Shown: positions 35,898 through 46,724 of the stretch, piece after piece
Numbering within the stretch: position 1 is the first letter of the stretch
Layout: every line of letters starts with the position of its first letter
NCBI GenBank assembly: GCA_030142905.1
Contig: JASJOG010000204.1
Coordinates: 368,501 to 432,500, forward strand
Direction of reading: 5' to 3'
DNA length: 64,000 bases
Origin: Heliopora coerulea
Lineage: Eukaryota > Cnidaria > Anthozoa > Scleralcyonacea > Helioporidae
Notes under the pieces: generated by a model
The model's database searches: none
The model's input: only the letters and a program-made list of their open reading frames with translations
What the model was told of the DNA's origin: nothing
Program-made: the position numbers and the translations under genes

Positions 35898-36214
35898 CTT
35901 GATAACTCAAATTATGAGTTAAAATCAAGAGAACTACAATGAAATAGTGACATTTCGTCTTTATTTCAAAGACATCATCAGACAGACTAATTACGTAAAC
36001 ATTGCCAGGATCTGTATATACAAGCGGTGCGATGACATCATCGTTGAGGAAGGAAACATATCGGATATCTATTTACAGCAGTGGTCGGCAAACCGTGGCC
36101 CGCAGGCCACACCTGGCCCGCGAGTCCATTTCACGTGGCCCGTGAACCATTTTCCATACGTAAGGTTATTTGACCCGCCAATATGTTCCCAAACATTATT
36201 TCTCACTACCTGAC

Positions 36215-36292
36215 TAGCCAGTCTAGTACTCTAGTAGTCTAGTAGTCTAGTAGTCTAGTAGTCTAGTAGTCTAGTAGTCTAGTAGTCTAGTA
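36215..36292. repeat. 8-bp tandem repeat (tagtagtc)
   Basis: About nine units of ctagtagt in a row inside the hAT MITE. Confidence 0.85.
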
Positions 36293-36418
36293 AGTGTGGA
36301 TGTAAACTTTACATCTACATTAAAATTAAATTATTAAAGTGATTTAAATTTTCAAGCACCTGTTCGGGATATTGGGCGACACAAAGGTGTGGCCCACCAA
36401 CCCCTGGGAAATCTAGTG

Positions 36419-37822
36419 ATAAAGATTATTGCCCAGCAAATAATTTTGAAGAAGCCCATAATCAAATACACATGTCAGGATACTTTGAAAGAAATTTAAT
36501 GAGGAACTAACGTTTCGTCACTTTACAAGTAACATCATCAGAGTGTCTATTTACATGAAAATTTTCGGCTTAAATAACCTACACGATTACAAAAATAGAG
36601 GTGAGAGAAGGAGAGAATGATGAATGAGGTGTCATGACAGGGATTAAGGTGGAGGAGAAAAGAAAAGAAAAGAAAAGCAATTAGAATAACAAGAGAGGAA
36701 ATGACCTTATATTTACGTTGAGAGAGGGATTTATTTTAGCAATCAGCAAACTTTCTCGAATGAGAGTGTCTAATTCCGAACGGCCACTAGCTAAAACTGA
36801 GAAATCATCAAAAGAAATTGGGTGTCCAGTTTCTCTTTTATGTGTTAAAATGCTAGACAAAGAAGATGGGTGAGAGATCTCATTTCCTGTGTGTGCCGAA
36901 ATGCCCATGTGTTCACAGATCCTAGTGTGTAAGTTTCGGGTTGTTTCACCCACATACAACGCGGAGCAGCGTTGGCACGTAAATTTATAAATAACATTGG
37001 ATCTTAAACGCATAGGAATACGGTCTTTAAAACGAAAAAAGTGTGAAAAACGGCAAACTGGTCGAAATATTACTCGGAGGTCAATGTGTGGGTGGGCCGA
37101 AGATATTAACCTTAAAAGCTGTTGGCGAATTTTGAGGCCGTGAATACCAGTAAAAGGCAGTGCAATGGATAACTGCAATTTGGGTGCTGTGAGAGGTTTA
37201 ATAGGTGTGTCGGAAACTTTATGTAAAAAAGAGCAAATACAATAGTCTATAAACCGTTGCGGATAACCATTTTGAAGTAACAGGCTCTTAAATTTTGCAA
37301 GTTCTTCTTGAAAAATCGAATACGACGAACATATATTCAAATATCGAAATAAAATAGTATAAATTAGACATTTCTCGTAAATAACAGGCAAAAAACTCTC
37401 GAAATTTGTGAAAAGGCCGGTAAATGTTGGTTTTCGATAAACAGAGGTGATAAATGAGTCATTAGATCGAGAAATAGTGATGTCAAGAAAGGGTAGCGTT
37501 TTGTTTGACTCCACCTCGCAGGTGAAGTTAATGTTGGGATGCTGTGAGTTTAAATAATTTAGAAAAGGTTCGATTTGCTCATCCACCTTAATCCCTGTCA
37601 TGACACCTCATTCATCATTCTCTCCTTCTCTCACCTCTATTTTTGTAATCGTGTAGGTTATTTAAGCCGAAAATTTTCATGTAAATAGACACTCTGATGA
37701 TGTTACTTGTAAAGTGACGAAACGTTAGTTCCTCATTAAATTTCTTTCAAAGTATCCTGACATGTGTATTTGATTATGGGCTTCTTCAAAATTATTTGCT
37801 GGGCAATAATCTTTATCACTAG
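36419..37822 (-). mobile_element. Penelope-like element with inverted terminal copy
   Basis: About 240 bp from the 3' end of the element (36419-36660) reappears in inverted orientation at its 5' side (37578-37822), virtually identical. The truncated coding region lies between. This layout is common for PLEs. Both arms contain a hammerhead-like string, ctgatgatgttac with cgaaacgttag. Confidence 0.8.
36681..37601 (-). CDS. PLE: RT thumb plus GIY-YIG endonuclease, 306 residues
   Basis: The frame opens at ATG 37601, which lies inside the inverted terminal copy, so the start was supplied by the inversion. The order is an RT C-terminal part (TLPFLDITISRSNDSF, then YRKPTFTGLF), a cysteine pair before the nuclease (FTCQRCSALYVGETTRNLH) and the tail (THKRETGHPISFDDF). 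There are no internal stops, so this copy is recent, but the RT palm with its YxDD box is absent. It belongs to a different PLE subfamily from the copies at 11-12.7 kb. Confidence 0.75.
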   Translation of the reverse strand: MTGIKVDEQIEPFLNYLNSQHPNINFTCEVESNKTLPFLDITISRSNDSFITSVYRKPTFTGLFTNFESFLPVIYEKCLIYTILFRYLNICSSYSIFQEELAKFKSLLLQNGYPQRFIDYCICSFLHKVSDTPIKPLTAPKLQLSIALPFTGIHGLKIRQQLLRLISSAHPHIDLRVIFRPVCRFSHFFRFKDRIPMRLRSNVIYKFTCQRCSALYVGETTRNLHTRICEHMGISAHTGNEISHPSSLSSILTHKRETGHPISFDDFSVLASGRSELDTLIRESLLIAKINPSLNVNIRSFPLLLF

Positions 37823-38129
37823 ACTTCGTTTTTCGCCTGGTATCTCGATTGCCGAAACCCTGGGAAATCATGGAATTGGCCCATTGGCCAAAATATTTGC
37901 CGACCCCAGATTTACATGATAGACGCTAATTAATTATTAACATGTAATCGCTGAACTGACAGAGTTTGGAAAAATATAGTGTATTTATGAAAACAATTAA
38001 GTGAAAAAAGGGAGTTCTTTAGTGGCCCAAAGACCAGAATTCAATTCTGGTTTATTAAATTTGATGTTAAGAGCTTCAATTATTAAAAGCTTATTTGTGG
38101 TTATCGAATTGCGGTTATCAAAGCTTATT

Positions 38130-38395
38130 TGTGGTTATCGAAAGATAAAATTCCTGAGTTATCTCGTAATAATGTTGTTTACCAAATTACTTGTCACGGT
38201 TGCAATAAAACTTACATAGGAAAAACCGACCCTCTGCCTTGAAAAACGCCTCTCCGAACACGCTACGCAACATAAGCACAGTGTTGTCGCCCAACACTTC
38301 CCACAAATTTCCCTCATGGCTGATGCAAGTGGGACATTTCGCCTTTGTCTGCCAAATTTTCCTCGTGAATAACTTATGGGAAATTTAGAAGAGGA
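38130..38395 (+). pseudogene. PLE GIY-YIG relic
   Basis: The frame reads NNVVYQITCHGCNKTYIGKT, the CxxC plus YIG entry of PLE nucleases, then a stop and a frame change. About 80 codons of decayed sequence follow. Confidence 0.5.
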
Positions 38396-38539
38396 ATAAA
38401 TCCATTGCTTGTAGAGTCTGTTGTTTTTTTTGTTTTTTTTAGCTGCATTAGCATTAGCTCAGTGGCGATTTATCAATGGGGAAGTCGATCATCCCCAACA
38501 TTACCGGCTTTACTCGAGTCAGGAATATCCTGCCAACAG

Positions 38540-39010
38540 AGTGGTTTTTACGACGAGATACACACAAATTACTCGTTATCCCTTCAGATGAAACGAAAAG
38601 TGTCCGAGGGCGATAAGGTCAATGCCGAGATTACGTACACTTAGAACCATAATTAGTCGCGATGTGTTACTGTGAATAAGAGACATGCCAGAAAGGAGTC
38701 AAGTTTTTCTAAGAAACCTTAGATATTCAAAGAATATTCTGCCACAAGCAGGGTGACCGATATCACGGAAAAACACTGAATGGCATTGGTGAGTGTTTGG
38801 TGTACCTGAAGAATAACAAGAACGAAAAGTACATAAAGAAAGCCTTCAATATGAGAATAAGTCTTCTACAACACGACAAAAATAATCTCGCTATTGTAAG
38901 ATCGCTCAACAACCTGGGTTGGTGCTTGATGCTGCGGCAACAGCAGAAAAGATGCGGAAGGGAAAATCTAAACATATACGAATACTTGGCAAAATGTTCT
39001 CGAACAGCTT
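38540..39010 (+). pseudogene. TPR (kinesin-light-chain-like) gene relic
   Basis: Frames carry TPR-like phrases: SLQMKRKVSEGDKVNAEI, then GECLVYLKNNKNEKY, NMRISLLQHDKNNLAIVRSL and NNLGWCLML. Spacing of about 40 residues and the NNLGWCL helix ending fit tetratricopeptide repeats of the kind used in invertebrate immune-type genes. Shifts between pieces show decay. Confidence 0.4.
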
Positions 39011-39159
39011 TTCCAAGCTTTTAAAATATAACAAGCTTTTAAAAAATATTGCCTCGGTAATAATGAAGTCAAAAAGCAAACTACAGCGCTCACATTGGTT
39101 TTCAGTTTCAACTAATATGATTCCGATCTACGAGGACTTCGATACGTTTATAGTATAAC

Positions 39160-40080
39160 CGTATAAACATTATACGTCGTTTTCTTTGAGACGAAAATAG
39201 GTATCAAAGCTGATAACAGGAACGCTTTAGTAACAAGTGGGGAATACGCTTAACAGAATTTTGCACATAATAGTATAAAATTAGAATTGAAAGCTTAAGC
39301 AACAGACGTTCTTCGTTCACGGAAGGCAGCCCGAAGAACTGATCAATTGGCGTTTTTGAATTTTGGGAAGTGAATGATCAAAGATGATAAATAGCTTACA
39401 GATCCCAAGAGAGATCACAGCATGTCTCTCTGGGAGCGTTCACATAAATAACGAGGTATGAGGAACTACTGTATACCGGGAAACTAATAGTAAAAAATGC
39501 AAATATAAATAGTTTCGGTTAAGATAATTAAGACAATCATGAAAAACTGACGTAATCGCCCGCTAGAAATCTGATTAGGAGTGAGCAGTAAACACGGCTT
39601 ACTAACTTATACTGATAAGACGGGTTAAGATTAATATTTTCTACCTGCTTATCGAACCTAGAGCCCTAGTCGATAGCTTCTTAATTTTCTACCTGATAAC
39701 AACTTTAACATCTTAAATAACCATTCATAAAACGCGTTAATTTCGATGAATAAGTATATTTCTAAGACGAAGTAAAATTTATATCTGCAGGGTAGCATAC
39801 TACAAAGGCGATACGATTCTTCACCTTTTCTAGGAAAACAAAGTTGCTGCAGGTACGAGCTTTTGGAAGCCTCGGTCATGTCATGCGACCAGATATGTAG
39901 CAAACGCGAAAAATAGAACTAATTCATTAATGACATCATATTCGATATTCTTTAGCAGACATATTAACTTACTTCCTTTTGTGATGAAGGTGATTTAGCT
40001 CGGTAAAATCACGGCAATCGCGTGAAACAGAACTTTTTTTTTGGGGGGGGGGGGTCAAATCGATATAGGATAACTATACA
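39160..40080. other. No supported gene
   Basis: AT-rich sequence. An 81-codon minus frame at 39658-39903 has no recognisable motif. A poly-T/poly-G junction lies at 40032-40052. Confidence 0.4.
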
Positions 40081-40330
40081 GTGATCCCTCGCTATATCGC
40101 GGTTCACCTTTCGCGGCTTCACTGTTTCGCCGGTTTTGTTAATATGTATATGTATTTCTATATTGCAGATTTCCCGCTATATCGCGGGATCGCGGGATGC
40201 GCCGTTATATATAAAATGAGATCGTACACGGCATGCTATTGGCTAACAGACGAGAGCCGACCAGTCAGAGCTCGTCCACTTCGCTTCAACGTGTGATCCG
40301 ATCGCGTAGTGTTACTTTATAGTCTTGTGT
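40080..40330 (+). repeat. pogo/Tigger-like transposon left end
   Basis: It begins cagtgatccctcgctatatc, then gcgg and a cgcggcttcac-like continuation, the style of pogo/Tigger inverted repeats, after tata. The other end was not found. The next feature may have inserted in it or simply follow it. Confidence 0.45.
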
Positions 40331-40378
40331 TCTGTGAAATACCACATCACTGATTCAGTTCTAAATTCTGAATCGAAA

Positions 40379-40915
40379 ATGAAGCACTCGGTAGTCTTTG
40401 TAGCTTTGATAGCCTTGATAACTTGGGAAATTCAATTGAGGTTCACTCTAGAAGTAGCGAATATGATTTATCAGCCAAAGTTTGGTGCTGATTGCACGAG
40501 CAAGAGTGCTTGCCGATCTCGAGCGAAACGCTTCTTAGCTGCAAAAGTCCAGTATACAACTAAAGGCACTAGCACCTTCCAAATTGAAAGGAAACTGCTC
40601 GTCTGTGGTGATGTATCTCCGAATCCTGGACCGAAGACAACTAACAGTAAATCGAAATATCCATGTGGTGAATGTGCAAGAATCGTAAGAAAGAACGAAG
40701 ACGCCATTTTGTGTGCTCGATGTAACGTTTGGTCGCACGCCAAGTGTTTGCATTTATCTAAATCAAGTTTTCAATATTGCATGCGCCATCCGGAAATGGA
40801 ATGGACGTGTGCTTTATGTTCTCTGCCTAATCTTAGTGATTCTTATTTCATTTGGTGTGATTGGAAGTTGACTAATCAGCTGCGTTTGGACCAAGTCTTT
40901 TCCTCCGCCAGATGA
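40379..40915 (+). CDS. Non-LTR retrotransposon N-terminal ORF with 2A-like motif and PHD finger
   Basis: From ATG 40379 the ORF encodes about 178 residues. The N terminus is hydrophobic (MKHSVVFVALIALITWEIQL). A basic stretch follows, then KLLVCGDVSPNPGPK at about 40592-40636. The DVxxNPGP core is that of 2A peptides, which make ribosomes release the chain before the last proline, and such motifs are known in CR1/L1-type LINEs. Next comes a PHD-like zinc finger (YPCGECARIV, ILCARCNVWSHAKCL, WTCALC). The ORF ends at 40915 and no endonuclease or RT follows, so this is a truncated copy. Confidence 0.65.
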   Translation: MKHSVVFVALIALITWEIQLRFTLEVANMIYQPKFGADCTSKSACRSRAKRFLAAKVQYTTKGTSTFQIERKLLVCGDVSPNPGPKTTNSKSKYPCGECARIVRKNEDAILCARCNVWSHAKCLHLSKSSFQYCMRHPEMEWTCALCSLPNLSDSYFIWCDWKLTNQLRLDQVFSSAR

Positions 40916-42465
40916 AGGCGTTGTTTGGAATGTGATGTTTTCAGCAAGATCGTTTCAAAAAGATATTTCGATGCTAGATGAATATGATTCTGTACCAAAC
41001 TGACTTAGTACGACAAGAAAGTAACTGTCTTCCTGATGGTTATGTTATTTTACAGTTTCATACTAAGTTCGGAGCTTGATTTTGGTCTGAATTCAAAAAT
41101 TATGCTATACCAGGAATTCAATAAAGTAACTCATAGGTAGGCTGGACTTGCACAATCCCGAGCAAGGATTTAACAATAATGACTTAAGCTCAAAAATTTG
41201 ACGACGTAAACAAAAACACTTTAGAACTACACAGAAACATTGTTCATAACATCTTCAAGAGGGGTAACAGTTGTGTTACGATAAGAATTCTTGATTATAG
41301 CAAAAGAAAATAAATTTGTAAATCTTAACCCGAAGGTGCGAGTTCAAATCCCGCTCGAGTCAACATTTTTCAGTTGACTTCAGCAGTGTAAGTTAATTGT
41401 GAAGTTTCGTTTCATAATACCCTGAGGATGATTCTGAAAGCTCAAACAAACTGTACAACTTTGGTTACAACTTATAAGGTCGCCTAGATATAGTTTAGGT
41501 GTTGTTTTTTTGAATAGTAAATTACTATTCAGTTGATGACAACTTAAGTAGCAAAAATTACATGCAAAGATCATAAAACGTGTTTTATAATACCTTGGCT
41601 TTCTATTTTTTTTCAACAACAAGGCTGGAGTGACCAAGTGAGAAGCACACTTAAGATTACTCCATAAGGTACCATTAACTCTTTCGACATGCAGACCACC
41701 AAAGATGATAAATGTGTTTTATAACGCTTTGCTTTCTATCAGAGGAAACATCTTGAATTTTCTTCTTTAGCAACAAGGCTGTAGTGACCAAGTAATATGT
41801 CCGCTAAAAACTAACTCATAAGGTACCATTATAAAGGCTCATAATATCGAACTGTCACTTTGAACTCATTGTGTTTCTCTTCGAAGCATGAATAGCACTC
41901 ACGTAACTTCTCCAGGGCTTAGCTGGTTTTCGTACAACCGGGTTGGAGGATTGTCCTATAAGGCTAAGATCTTCTGTAAACAAAGCTATCGTTGATCTAT
42001 ATAAAACATTGTGTTGCTCTAAAAGCACTAGTAAACCTGTCGTTTTGTAAAACGAATCTTATTTCCGCTCGATAAGAAAGTTTAGGGAACCATTAACTGG
42101 AAATTGTATGAAATACCTTGGTACATAGGCTATTTAAAGTAGGAAAAACTCAAAGAATGAACATACCAAACAAATTGTCAACACTGCAATGAAGCTAAAT
42201 TCTTAATCGGTTCCTGGTTGAAACAAGAAACGTTCTTGATTCACGAATAGCACATGAAATGGTGTTTTTGACTTTTGGACAAGTTTATAACTTAACAACA
42301 CACCAAGAATCACAACGCGATGCAAGGATTTCAAATTGTTTCCATTTTTGTACTGAGTAAAAATTGCGATAGAAATAAAACGGATATATGAAGAACATTT
42401 TTTTAACCCCTTATCGTGCACATTGATTTTTCCTTTTGTTGTTTGATCTATTTTGTTTTGTTTTG
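40916..42465. other. Non-coding; short duplicated segments and a tRNA-like 3' half
   Basis: At 41330-41365 ggtgcgagttcaaatcccgc looks like a tRNA T arm with a B box and no 5' half. Segments near 41620-41700 and 41765-41845 share caaggctg, gtgaccaagt and cataaggtaccatta. No gene is supported. Confidence 0.4.
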
Positions 42466-42774
42466 CTAAGAAACAACTGCGCTGTGGATCGACCTATAGA
42501 AAACTGGACTGCTTTGCCCCACTGCGTTTCGATAGCAAGAAGTGTCCCCCGAATTGGAATTTATGGATCGATCTGCTAATGCCAATGACCACTGATCTGG
42601 ATTTTTAGCAGAATTGTGAGCGATTTTTGAGTCCTTTCGGAAAACATATTTTGTGCACGCAGTGTCTCCTTTCTTTACACCGTTGATTACTATTGAAGAT
42701 GGAACCAGGGATCTTAATAAGTATTCGCCTAAAATTATCAGCAGCAAACAAGCAGTTTTATATCCCAGCAACAT
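42466..42774 (-). CDS. Putative small secreted protein
   Basis: The ORF has 102 residues from ATG 42774. It starts MLLGYKTACLLLIILGEYLL, a plausible signal peptide or anchor, then a polar mature part with three cysteines (DTACTKYVFRKDS, GDTSCYRNAVG among them) and no known domain. It has no repeat-like composition. It could also be one exon of a larger gene. No homolog is recognised. Confidence 0.35.
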   Translation of the reverse strand: MLLGYKTACLLLIILGEYLLRSLVPSSIVINGVKKGDTACTKYVFRKDSKIAHNSAKNPDQWSLALADRSINSNSGDTSCYRNAVGQSSPVFYRSIHSAVVS

Positions 42775-42804
42775 AAATATCGATCAGTGGTCGTATGGAG
42801 CGTT

Positions 42805-44170
42805 ATGTAGGCCAATATTCAGTTAACGACTTGTGTTCTTAAAGTCGAGCTGCCGTAGGATCGAAGACGAAAAACAAACAGCATTAAATTTGAAACTCGC
42901 CCATCATAGTTCGGGAAGCCAAATCAAATACAAAACAGTCAAATTCTTGCAAGAAGCAAAACAGTTGTCGTACTAACAGAACACAATTTGTAACCATAGG
43001 ATACAATTTGAACTCGTAGGACATAAATTCAACCAGCAGAAAGCCATTCATACAGAACAGAATTCGAGTCAGCAGAAGTCAGCAGAATATTACTTGCATT
43101 GAACTGTAAAACGACTGGAGCGATAACTCAGGGTTTCTTAATGTGGAACAATGGATTACAGTCGGAAACCGCAGGACACTTTGGACCGTATGACCGTGCA
43201 TGACGGTAGTTTAATTACCCTTCAGAAATTTTAGAAAATGGAGGATGCTTCTTTGCGAGTAAAGTCTAGAAGAATTTTTACCAAATTGTAACGGAAAATT
43301 TGCTCTTGAAACTGAAATAACCCGTACAACATGGTCTTTTTATGTTTCTTGGGAGTATTTGGCCGACAGCTATAAAGATTGTCAAAATACAGTAGAACCT
43401 CACTAACTCAAACTCCCCGCTAACTCGGACCAAATTCAACTTCCCCTGGATTTGATCTCATTTCTCGGACCCCTATCATTTACTATCATGTGACTCGAAA
43501 TCGGTTAATTCGAACTCCCCGCAAACTCGTACCTAATTTTATATTCCCTTGATTCTAATTTATACTCGTTGATTCGAACTCTAATTTGAAAACGTTTGTC
43601 GGTAAACCAGAAAGTGTCAGGGCGTAGCTGTTTGACTGATCGAAATCTTGAATCTTTACAGATAACAACGTGACAACGTATGAAAACATAATTTAACCCC
43701 AGGAAAGACCTTTCCAGCGAAATTATTCGAGGTGAATATTATGCCACGATTGTTAAAATGTCCCGCAAAAAATGTGGGTCAATATCCAGTTAACGAATTG
43801 TGTTCTGAATGTTGAGCTGTCGCAGGATTAAAGACGAAACACAAACAGCATTAAATTTGAAACTCGCCTATCATAGTTCGGGAACGCAAATAAAATGCAA
43901 AACAGTCAAACAAAATTTGAGCTTGTAGAAGGTAATCTGATCCTGAAAAGCAGCAGTCGTACCAACAGAACACAATTAGAAACCTCAGGACACAACCTGA
44001 ACACGTGGGACATAAATCCAACCAGCAGAAAGCCATTGCAGCAGAACAGAATTCGAGTCGGCAGAATATAACATGCATTGAACTCTAAAGTGACTGGAAA
44101 GATAACTCGGGGTTTCTCCAGGTGGAACAATGGATTATAGTCGGAAACCCCAGGGCACATTGGACCGTAT
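42805..44170. repeat. Direct repeats of ~390 bp, 970 bp apart
   Basis: The blocks 42805-43190 and 43775-44170 share cagttaacga, aaacagcattaaatttgaaa, atcatagttcgggaa and accagcagaaagccatt in order. They are diverged and non-coding. A pogo-like piece lies between them. Confidence 0.65.
43388..43610. repeat. pogo/Tigger-like MITE fragment
   Basis: It begins atacagtagaacctcactaa, then repeats the phrase ctcgaactccccgc-like three times, in the style of pogo/Tigger ends (compare 12982). No right end was identified. Confidence 0.5.
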
Positions 44171-44217
44171 GACTGATATCTCAAACATTACATTTCACTC
44201 AAAAACTACGAGCTTAC

Positions 44218-44310
44218 CTTTCTTCGTTGCAAAGTCCGAATAGGACGCGAGTTTGATCGCATTTGATTCTGTAAAGTTGGTGTAGGAGGTGAACCTGAGC
44301 GAGTTTCTTC
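44218..44310 (-). CDS. CSPP1: CSPP1-like gene, proline-rich exon 2
   Basis: The 93-base exon is phase 0 on both sides, with acceptor cttattaactag and donor AAG/gtaagc. It encodes SGSPPTPTLQNQMRSNSRPI and ends LQRRK. It is a paralogue of the exon at 45083. CSPP1 (centrosome and spindle pole associated protein) has proline-rich SPPVPA/PALQN pieces right after its long coiled coil, in the same order as here. No further 3' exon could be found before the repeats at 42.8-44.2 kb. Confidence 0.6.
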
Positions 44311-44397
44311 CTAGTTAATAAGATGAAGACAATACCTCAAAAATTTTGCACGATGTAACCTTTAATAATTATTTGGTTTTCACACCTTTCTTTTTGA

Positions 44398-45060
44398 TCA
44401 ATCGATCAGTCAATAAATCACAAAGTTAATTAATCAATCAGTCAGTTAGTCAACCAGTAAGTCAGTCAGCAAATCAATCAATCAACAAAGTATTCAATCA
44501 ATCAACAAAGTATTCAATCAATCAATGTATCAATTATTCAATCAATCAATCAATCAACCAAGCATTCAATCTATCAAGCATTCATTCAATCAATCGATTG
44601 ACTAGTTAATCGATTGATCAATCAATCAATCTATCAGTTAATAAATCTGGTAGACGTTGCTGTAGACATTGGTATAGATGCAAGAACAGATGTACGTGTA
44701 AGCATGGGAGTTGGTACAAGTATGGCTATAGGTAGACGTAAAAGTGGAGGTATTGATGGAAGTGTGAGAACAGGTATGAGTATAGATGTAGGTGTAGGTA
44801 TAGGTGTAGGTATAGGTGTAGGTGGAGGTGTAGGCATAGGCGTAGGTGTAGGTGTAGGCATAGGCGTAGGTGTAGCCGTGTGTAGAGGTTTGACGTGTTG
44901 GAATGAATAAAGTATAAGTATACGCAAAGGAGGGTATAAGTATGGGTGTAGTTGTGGATATACATGTGGGTATAGGTATAAGTTAGCCAAAGATGCAGAT
45001 GTAGTTATAGGTCGATGTAGACCTAAGACGTAGACAAAGATATAGAACTTGATGTACATG
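44398..45060. repeat. TCAA tetranucleotide run followed by a GTATAG/GTAGGT hexamer array
   Basis: At 44398-44640 are irregular tcaa repeats. At 44640-45060 units such as ggtgtaggtatag repeat with drift. They lie in an intron of the CSPP1-like gene. ORFs here (glycine/valine-rich or threonine/proline-rich) are artefacts. Confidence 0.85.
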
Positions 45061-45082
45061 CATAAGCACCTGTTGCTCTCAC

Positions 45083-45178
45083 CTCACGCTTTCGTTGCAA
45101 GGTCGGGATAGGAGGAGAACTTGATCTTATTTGGCCTTGTAAGGCTGGCACCGGGAGAGACACGGACCTGTCCGCATC
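45083..45178 (-). CDS. CSPP1: CSPP1-like gene, proline-rich exon 1
   Basis: The 96-base exon is phase 0/0, with acceptor tttatttcaccag and donor GAG/gtgaga. It encodes DADRSVSLPVPALQGQIRSS followed by a SPPIPTLQRKRE-type end. Its SLPVPALQ and SPPIP motifs recall the PALQN and SPPVPA segments of vertebrate CSPP1. It follows the coiled-coil exon at 45879 directly. Confidence 0.65.
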
Positions 45179-45878
45179 CTGGTGAAATAAATATCGAAAT
45201 AAACGATGTTAGAAATAAACAAGTCATGACCAGGTAACAACATGGTCCAAGTTACCACCTGGTTTCAGAGGTGTTAGCTGATATTGATTTCTGATTTCCA
45301 TTTATTAAACTAAATCTGTTGTGTTTTCTACATCATATTTTTAAGGTCCTGCATGACTTCAGAGATTGATAAATAAGATGACAGATGGACATTCGTCAAA
45401 CTCTAACCCCTGTGAAACGATCACTGTCCTGTGGGACGCTCTAACCAAGCAGTGAACTACCGAGAGTCAGATGGTAGGCTCAGGTGCAAGTTCGACATAT
45501 GTGCTGCCTAATCGTCAGCCATGATATATTGATAATGTTATTAAGTCGATAGATATGGTAGATGTTGGAGTTTGGAGATATCTTGCTTCATCTAAAATCG
45601 CCATCTAGGTCTCGGTAGCGCAATGGTTTCGATCATCAAAGATATATCCAAGCTTCCACATCTTCAGCATTTATCGAATTCATAGAAGTAAGTTTGTATC
45701 GCACGCCAGATGTTTTCATTACACTATACATCACAAAAAAAGTCGAAAATTACAAATTTTTTAGCTGAAAGAAACCTTGGACTAAACAATTTCCATACCA
45801 CTTATATGATGTGGGCACGGTTTTACGACCATTCGGCATAAATATTTTCTTTTTTTTTCTTCTTTAAGTTTAACTCAC

Positions 45879-46022
45879 CTTTGCTTTAGCTGCTCTCAAA
45901 CTTTCATCCAGTTGTTTTCTTAACTTCTTCTCCTGTTTTCTATTTTCCTCCTTCCTCCATTGTTCCCTTTCTTTTTTCATCTGTTCCACCGCTTGCCTTA
46001 TTTCCTCGTTCTTCAAACGTGC
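45879..46022 (-). CDS. CSPP1: CSPP1-like gene, coiled-coil exon
   Basis: The 144-base exon (48 codons, phase 0/0) has acceptor catgcctcag and donor AAAG/gtgagt. The product is almost pure charged coiled coil, from ARLKNEEIRQAVEQMKKERE to QLDESLRAAKAK. The RLKNEE start resembles the matching part of the CSPP1 coiled coil. CSPP1 binds microtubules at centrosomes and cilia. The hAT element lies in the intron upstream. Confidence 0.7.
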
Positions 46023-46139
46023 CTGAGGCATGAAAATAAAACAGAAAAAATTATTTACGATACATTTTACTCAGTGATAATCCATGAGGTGAAACTGAGA
46101 AGATGACAAGGTCATCCTCATTCGGGTTCCTGTTTTAAT

Positions 46140-46488
46140 TCTTTCTTAAACAGTATCAATGCTGGTGTCACTGTCGGTGTCAGTGTTGCAGACTTAGAGT
46201 GAGCGTGTTTGACTAAGTTTATGAGTTGGAGGGCGAATATGGGTTTGAACTTGAGTATGGGTATGGGTGTCAGTGCGAGCGTGAGTAGGGGTGTGAGGAT
46301 CAACGTTTGTGCTAGCGTCGGTGTGTGAGCGCGTGTGGCAACGTATATCTGGCCGTAAGCATGCGTGTGTGTATGAAAATGAGTGTACGCCTGCGTGAGA
46401 GCTAGTGTGCGTGTGAGAGGATGAGTGTGTGACTGTGAGTGCAAATGTGTCGGAGTGTATGTGTGTGAATGCCTGGGCGAGTGTGAAT
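46140..46488. repeat. GTGTGA-rich degenerate repeat
   Basis: Irregular gtgtgagtg units run up to the hAT insertion and resume after it at 49204, so the hAT element landed inside this array. Confidence 0.75.
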
Positions 46489-46724
46489 TAGGCTTGGGTA
46501 AATTATGCCCGAAGGCAGTGCTCGTTAAAACAAGGTATTATGCTCCATGAAACAGCCTATTATGCTCGAATTATGCTCGAGGAAAATTCAACTATAATTG
46601 GTACAAAAACTCAGAAAGTCGTACATTTTAGCTTTAAAATGTCCAGACAAGACAAACAATGTCAAACATGCAAAAATAAGTTAAATAACTCCAAGACACC
46701 AAGGTCCAAGTCTTGACTACTTAA

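Larger units (their letters stand above)
36079..37909. mobile_element. hAT-type MITE containing a nested PLE
   Basis: The ends CAGTGGTCGGCAAA and (complement of the right) CTGGGGTCGGCAAA face each other. The flanks ATTTACAG / ATTTACAT give an 8-bp target duplication with one mismatch. Its own body is only about 430 bases, with no ORF; the rest is the inserted PLE at 36419-37822. Confidence 0.7.

Noticed and set aside
35360..35928. Three overlapping long minus-strand ORFs
   Set aside because: They come from the gaca/gata microsatellite. Only the signal-peptide-like start at 35897 was kept, at low confidence.
36210..36300. CRISPR-like array
   Set aside because: The units are an 8-bp tandem repeat without spacers, inside a eukaryotic MITE.
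44614..45059. Gly/Val-rich plus ORF and Pro/Thr-rich minus ORF
   Set aside because: Both are readings of a hexamer repeat array.
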